NCBI GenBank assembly: GCA_019746975.1
Contig: JAIERK010000015.1
Location: 1 to 36,341 of the forward strand
Reading direction: 5' to 3'
DNA: 36,341 nt
Source of the DNA: Candidatus Obscuribacterales bacterium
GTDB taxonomy: Bacteria > Cyanobacteriota > Vampirovibrionia > Obscuribacterales > Obscuribacteraceae
Below are positions 33,186 through 36,341 of this stretch, in pieces. The position numbers and the translations under genes are program-made. The notes beneath the pieces are model-generated. The model did no database searches, was not told where the DNA came from, and was given only the letters and a program-made list of their open reading frames with translations. Position 1 is the first letter of the stretch. Each line of letters starts with the position of its first letter.

Positions 33186-33425
33186 ATGCTGGATAAAGTA
33201 CGACAATTTTTGATCAATAAGATTACCAGAAAACAGCCGGTTGCTGAGCCTCATCCCGAGCCTGAATCCGAAGACTGCTGTGAGGGGATTGTCCATATCG
33301 CATATCGCGGTGTCTCGGACGATCGGCAGTACGTTGCATATTCCAGAAAATGGCCGGAGGTGAAATTCTTCAAGCCCAATGGTTTGAAGGTGTTTTGTGC
33401 TGGCTGTAGGCGGCGATTACTCTAA
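33186..33425 (+). CDS. Small Cys-pair protein following the histidine kinase
   Basis: 79 residues, starting four bases after the kinase stop codon and so probably translationally coupled. A basic amphipathic N-terminus (MLDKVRQFLINKITRK) and a Pro/Glu linker are followed by DCCEG, VAYSRKWPEVKFFKPNG and a final FCAGCRRRLL. The CC and CxxC pairs could form a zinc site. No named family is recognised. The tight spacing suggests a role with the kinase. Downstream is the repeat-bearing convergent gap. Confidence 0.6.
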   Translation: MLDKVRQFLINKITRKQPVAEPHPEPESEDCCEGIVHIAYRGVSDDRQYVAYSRKWPEVKFFKPNGLKVFCAGCRRRLL

Positions 33426-33508
33426 GACGCGCTTCAGTAGCGGCTTCTCGCGATCGGCTTTCGAGTAGAATGAGTCGGCGTGTTGCTTTCGGTACGTCAG
33501 GTCTGCGG

Positions 33509-33606
33509 AGTCTTTGCCGATATCGGAAGAGCGCTGTTGAAAAAGCGTTGGACTTCGTCAAGGAGAGCCGCGAAGTCTTTGCCGATATCGGAAGAGCGCT
33601 GTTGAA
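33509..33606 (+). repeat. Two direct copies of a 33-base CCGATATCGG-containing repeat
   Basis: Identical 33-base units at 33509-33541 and 33574-33606 begin AGTCTTTGCCGATATCGG and continue AAGAGCGCTGTTGAA. The 65-base period is not a multiple of three, which argues against coding. The core is the same palindrome as in the repeats near 790 and 1005. The following bases (TTGAAAAAGCG...GGACTTC...CAAGGAG) also resemble the tail of copy A (TTGACGAAAGCG...GAATTC...CAAGGTG). It fills the convergent gap between the small Cys gene and the kinase gene. Confidence 0.8.
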
Positions 33607-33657
33607 GAAAGTAGCGGCTTTGTCAATAATGCTGCTTTGAGTGCGCCTTTACCATCG

Positions 33658-36105
33658 TCAGGGGTTTGCCTGTTGAAGGTAGTCGATGCCTTCCGACTGC
33701 GAATTGGAGGAACTGTGTGAACTGGAGAATGCGCTCGGACTGTAGGTCCTGATAGTTCTGTGCTGTGATGGTGTGGAGGATGACGAGTTCGTACCACCGT
33801 ATTTGCGGAGCTTGTCCAGCTCTTGCACTACCGGAGCCCATCCACTTCCGCCCTTCATTAGGCTTTGCACTTCGCGGGCGGCTTTTATTCGCTCTTGCAT
33901 TAAGGCGGTCTCCGCTTTCATCAATTCCAGTTGGTTGGCTTGTGGGTCGGCTGCAGGCTTGCTCTTTGATGGAGTGATCTGGTCGGATTCAACTAGCCCT
34001 GTCTGAACGCTCTGCTCCTGCTGAGCCTGCTCCGTCTTTGGTGTGGTATCGGGAGTGGTGCTTGTCGCATTTATCGTGTTTGTTTTGGGGCTCACGGGTG
34101 ACGGTTCGAAATGTTGTGCATTCTTTGAAATAACCTGCTTTGGCGGAGGTTCATCCGTTATGGTCTGGGTCTGTTCCATAAGGTGGGAAATGCGTTTCTT
34201 CATATTGTTTTTGATATTATCGTTGGAGATTTCGCTGCAGGCTGCGAGAGCACGCTCTAGTCGCGCTCGGGCATCCTTCCCAAAGCCTTGTTTCATGCGA
34301 ACCTGCGCACTTTCTAAGAGCGTATTGGCGAGGGCTTCATCGCGTCGCTCGGTTTCATTCTCGTAAACATCAATTGCCTGATCGTATAGATTTGCGGATC
34401 TTTCGTAATTGAGATAACGCTCGTTTTTCGCTGATTTTGCCAATACATCCGCGAGTTGATTATTGCGTCGCCAGTCTGTAGCCAAATCTCTCGCCTCTGC
34501 ATAGTAGTCTTCAGCCTGAGAATAAGATTTTTGCTTGGATCTGATATCTGCCATACCGACAAGCGCTTCTAGGTAATGTTCTTGATTGTTCTGCGGATTG
34601 AGGCGTAGTCTTCGAGAAGCTTCGGCGAACTTGTCAAATGCTTCGGTGAGTTCGCCTCTTGATACCTGTATTCGGCCCAGTCTAGCCTGTATTCTGCCTT
34701 TGGCTTCGTCGTCGTCGGTCGCTACCATCTCGAGTGCCTGCTCGTATTTCTGTTGCGCTTCGGCGTAGTGGGCGCGGCCAGATGCGAAGGTTGAGTCTGC
34801 GGCAGCAATGGCGGCTCTGCTGGCATCAACGCTCATATTGTGTTGGATTTGGCCCCATCCTAGATAACCGGCAGCTCCGAGCAGGACCATAACACATGCG
34901 GTCAGGACCAGTGTCGTCCCACCCGAATTAGCTGCTGGTTCCAGGTTCTTCTCCCGTAATTTCTTGACTTCGAGAGAGTGGCTGCCGGTTTCGTACCGAA
35001 GATCCTCGACGCTTCTCTTCGGGAGCATTGAAAATCCACCGGTCGAGCTCGAATCGGCCTGCCAGGACATTGGCTTGGGTTCTTCGCTCTCCATGCTGGA
35101 TTGCTGGTGTTGCCATTGCAATCCTTGAGGCTTGGCGAGCGCTGGTTGGGCTGCAGATCTTCTTTCTGAGGCGCGCGCTGGTGAGACAAGTGAATTGCCG
35201 GTATTGCTCAGAACTGCTGCACCTTCTATTACGCCATTGAGGGCGGTCAAGACCTCGCCCGCCGTTTGAAATCTCGAATCTGGATTCGTCTCGAGAGACT
35301 TATGGATTAGGCTCGCGAAGCCAAGTTCGATCAGTCCGTTGCACTTCGGCGCCAGCGGTTCAGGCTGTTCATTGGCGTGACGAAAAACAGTGTGCAGCGA
35401 ATTGTCGCCTAAGAGAGGTGGCGCTCCTGCCATGCACTCGTACATGACGCAGCCGAGCGCATATATGTCTGAGCGCAGATCTGTTTTCTTGCCGATACAT
35501 TGTTCGGGACTCATATAAGGTGGGCTTCCGAAGATGGCGCCAGTCTTGGTCAAATGTTGGTTGGACGCTTCTTCTCCTAAGAATTTTGCGATTCCGAAAT
35601 CCAGCAGTTTTACATAGCGTTCTCCATCAATGACTTGAATCATGATGTTGCCTGGTTTTAAATCTCGATGGACGATTCCGTTGTTGTGTATGTGCTGCAG
35701 GGCTTTTGCTACTTGTTTGAAAACGTCGATGAGCTGGTCGGCGCTGGGCCGCCCATAGGTCGCAAGGGCGAAATCCAGGCTCATCCCTTCGATATACTCC
35801 ATCACGAGATATGGAACTGATTCCCCGATAAATCCAAAGTCGAACACGGATACCAAATTGGGATGCGAGAGTTTGCTTCCGGCCTGGGCTTCCAGTGTGA
35901 AGCGCTGCTTGCTGTTCGCGTCCATTTCCATGTCGGCATTGAGAATCTTTATGGCGACAAGCTTCTTGAGTCCCGTATGACGACCTTTGAGCACTGTGCC
36001 CATGCCACCCTGCCCTAAGGTCTCGAGAATCTCATATCGATTCCCGAAATCGCTTGCAGACAGATTTAGCTCTTCCGGAGTGGGTAGGCTGATTACCTCG
36101 GCCAC
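33658..36105 (-). CDS. Hanks-type Ser/Thr protein kinase with a membrane helix and TPR-like extracytoplasmic region
   Basis: 815 residues from GTG 36105, chosen for the GGGGG upstream; a TTG at 36210 would add 35 residues that look non-conserved. The kinase domain (about 22-290) has the Gly loop LGQGGMG (G31), VAIK, HRDLKPGN (H146, D148), DFG (D169) and GSPPYMSPEQ, so it should be active. A juxtamembrane linker leads to one helix (about 397-417). The outer part (about 425-650) has several TPR-like helical pairs (AQQKYEQALEM, AEDYYAEARDLA, SANLYDQAIDVYENE). It ends in a Q/T/P-rich, then Ser-rich, tail. Such kinases sense cell-surface state and phosphorylate cytoplasmic targets. No phosphatase gene is near. 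Confidence 0.9.
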   Translation of the reverse strand: MAEVISLPTPEELNLSASDFGNRYEILETLGQGGMGTVLKGRHTGLKKLVAIKILNADMEMDANSKQRFTLEAQAGSKLSHPNLVSVFDFGFIGESVPYLVMEYIEGMSLDFALATYGRPSADQLIDVFKQVAKALQHIHNNGIVHRDLKPGNIMIQVIDGERYVKLLDFGIAKFLGEEASNQHLTKTGAIFGSPPYMSPEQCIGKKTDLRSDIYALGCVMYECMAGAPPLLGDNSLHTVFRHANEQPEPLAPKCNGLIELGFASLIHKSLETNPDSRFQTAGEVLTALNGVIEGAAVLSNTGNSLVSPARASERRSAAQPALAKPQGLQWQHQQSSMESEEPKPMSWQADSSSTGGFSMLPKRSVEDLRYETGSHSLEVKKLREKNLEPAANSGGTTLVLTACVMVLLGAAGYLGWGQIQHNMSVDASRAAIAAADSTFASGRAHYAEAQQKYEQALEMVATDDDEAKGRIQARLGRIQVSRGELTEAFDKFAEASRRLRLNPQNNQEHYLEALVGMADIRSKQKSYSQAEDYYAEARDLATDWRRNNQLADVLAKSAKNERYLNYERSANLYDQAIDVYENETERRDEALANTLLESAQVRMKQGFGKDARARLERALAACSEISNDNIKNNMKKRISHLMEQTQTITDEPPPKQVISKNAQHFEPSPVSPKTNTINATSTTPDTTPKTEQAQQEQSVQTGLVESDQITPSKSKPAADPQANQLELMKAETALMQERIKAAREVQSLMKGGSGWAPVVQELDKLRKYGGTNSSSSTPSQHRTIRTYSPSAFSSSHSSSNSQSEGIDYLQQANP

Positions 36106-36341
36106 TGCCAGGCCCCCATGCAATGACGTCGTGTTCGAGATTCCGCGTCCTACATTCCCGAGGACGATAGTAATCAAACCATAGTAGGAGCTCCGCGCAG
36201 CCAATTCCAATCATGGAATCGGTATCGCAGGTGGTGTCGTCTGTTGATTCGAACTGTGACTGCCAACTAGTGGGACTTTGACAACTTTTAGCCCCAAACA
36301 TAACCAAGGTTAGATCTGTGAGCGGCAAAAGCCTCTGGGAA

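Noticed and set aside
33509..33640. Possible repeat-coded peptide V-F-A-D-I-G-R-A-L-L
   Set aside because: The 65-base period shifts the frame between the two copies, and no start or ribosome binding site is found.

Overview
The window is about 36 kb of bacterial chromosome with roughly balanced base composition, dense genes on both strands and frequent TTG and GTG starts. Lipid-linked glycan and membrane-protein genes dominate. Others are exported thioredoxins, a fasciclin-domain protein, a Hanks-type Ser/Thr kinase with TPR-like repeats, an unpaired sensor kinase and an exported HEAT-repeat protein. This mixture would fit a large-genome Vampirovibrionia (Melainabacteria, e.g. Obscuribacterales-like) or another environmental Gram-negative-type lineage. 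That placement is inference only: no rRNA or phylogenetic marker is present. No tRNA, rRNA, CRISPR array or insertion sequence was seen.

Layout. (1) 1-2.4 kb: a CPBP-type membrane protease and a secreted HEAT-repeat protein face each other across a 536-base gap that holds two diverged copies of a palindromic repeat. (2) 2.6-15.6 kb: a large membrane protein split by a frameshift at a nine-A run, an unknown multipass protein, a tiny Cys-rich protein, two paralogous GT-C glycosyltransferases on either side of an FAD oxidoreductase, and a minus-strand operon running methyltransferase, radical SAM, flippase-like protein, glycosyltransferase. (3) 14.5-21.7 kb: a sugar-building block with a GT2 glycosyltransferase, a NeuB-type synthase fused to SAF and cupin domains, an acetolactate-synthase-like ThDP enzyme, a methyltransferase and an SDR epimerase/dehydratase. 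(4) 21.8-25.5 kb: two paralogous membrane proteins arranged tail to tail and sharing their stop-codon bases.

(5) 25.5-31.4 kb, all on the minus strand: cytoplasmic thioredoxin, exported thioredoxin, fasciclin protein, terminator, anchored CPNC thioredoxin, small exported protein, an FtsH-like protease with THREE consecutive AAA modules and an M41 peptidase, then one of the GT-C-like proteins. (6) 31.7-36.2 kb: histidine kinase, small Cys protein, a convergent gap with two more copies of the CCGATATCGG repeat, and the Ser/Thr kinase.

Regions 2-4 look like a locus that makes and assembles an unusual surface glycan. NeuB, the ThDP enzyme, the SDR and the methyltransferases would make or modify the sugar. 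GT2 and GT-C enzymes would transfer it from a polyprenyl carrier. Region 5 looks like an envelope-quality module of exported thiol-disulfide proteins with an enlarged membrane AAA protease. The most unusual items are the triple-AAA FtsH-like protease, the NeuB-SAF-cupin fusion, the nine-A frameshift and the CCGATATCGG repeat family, which is confined to convergent gaps.
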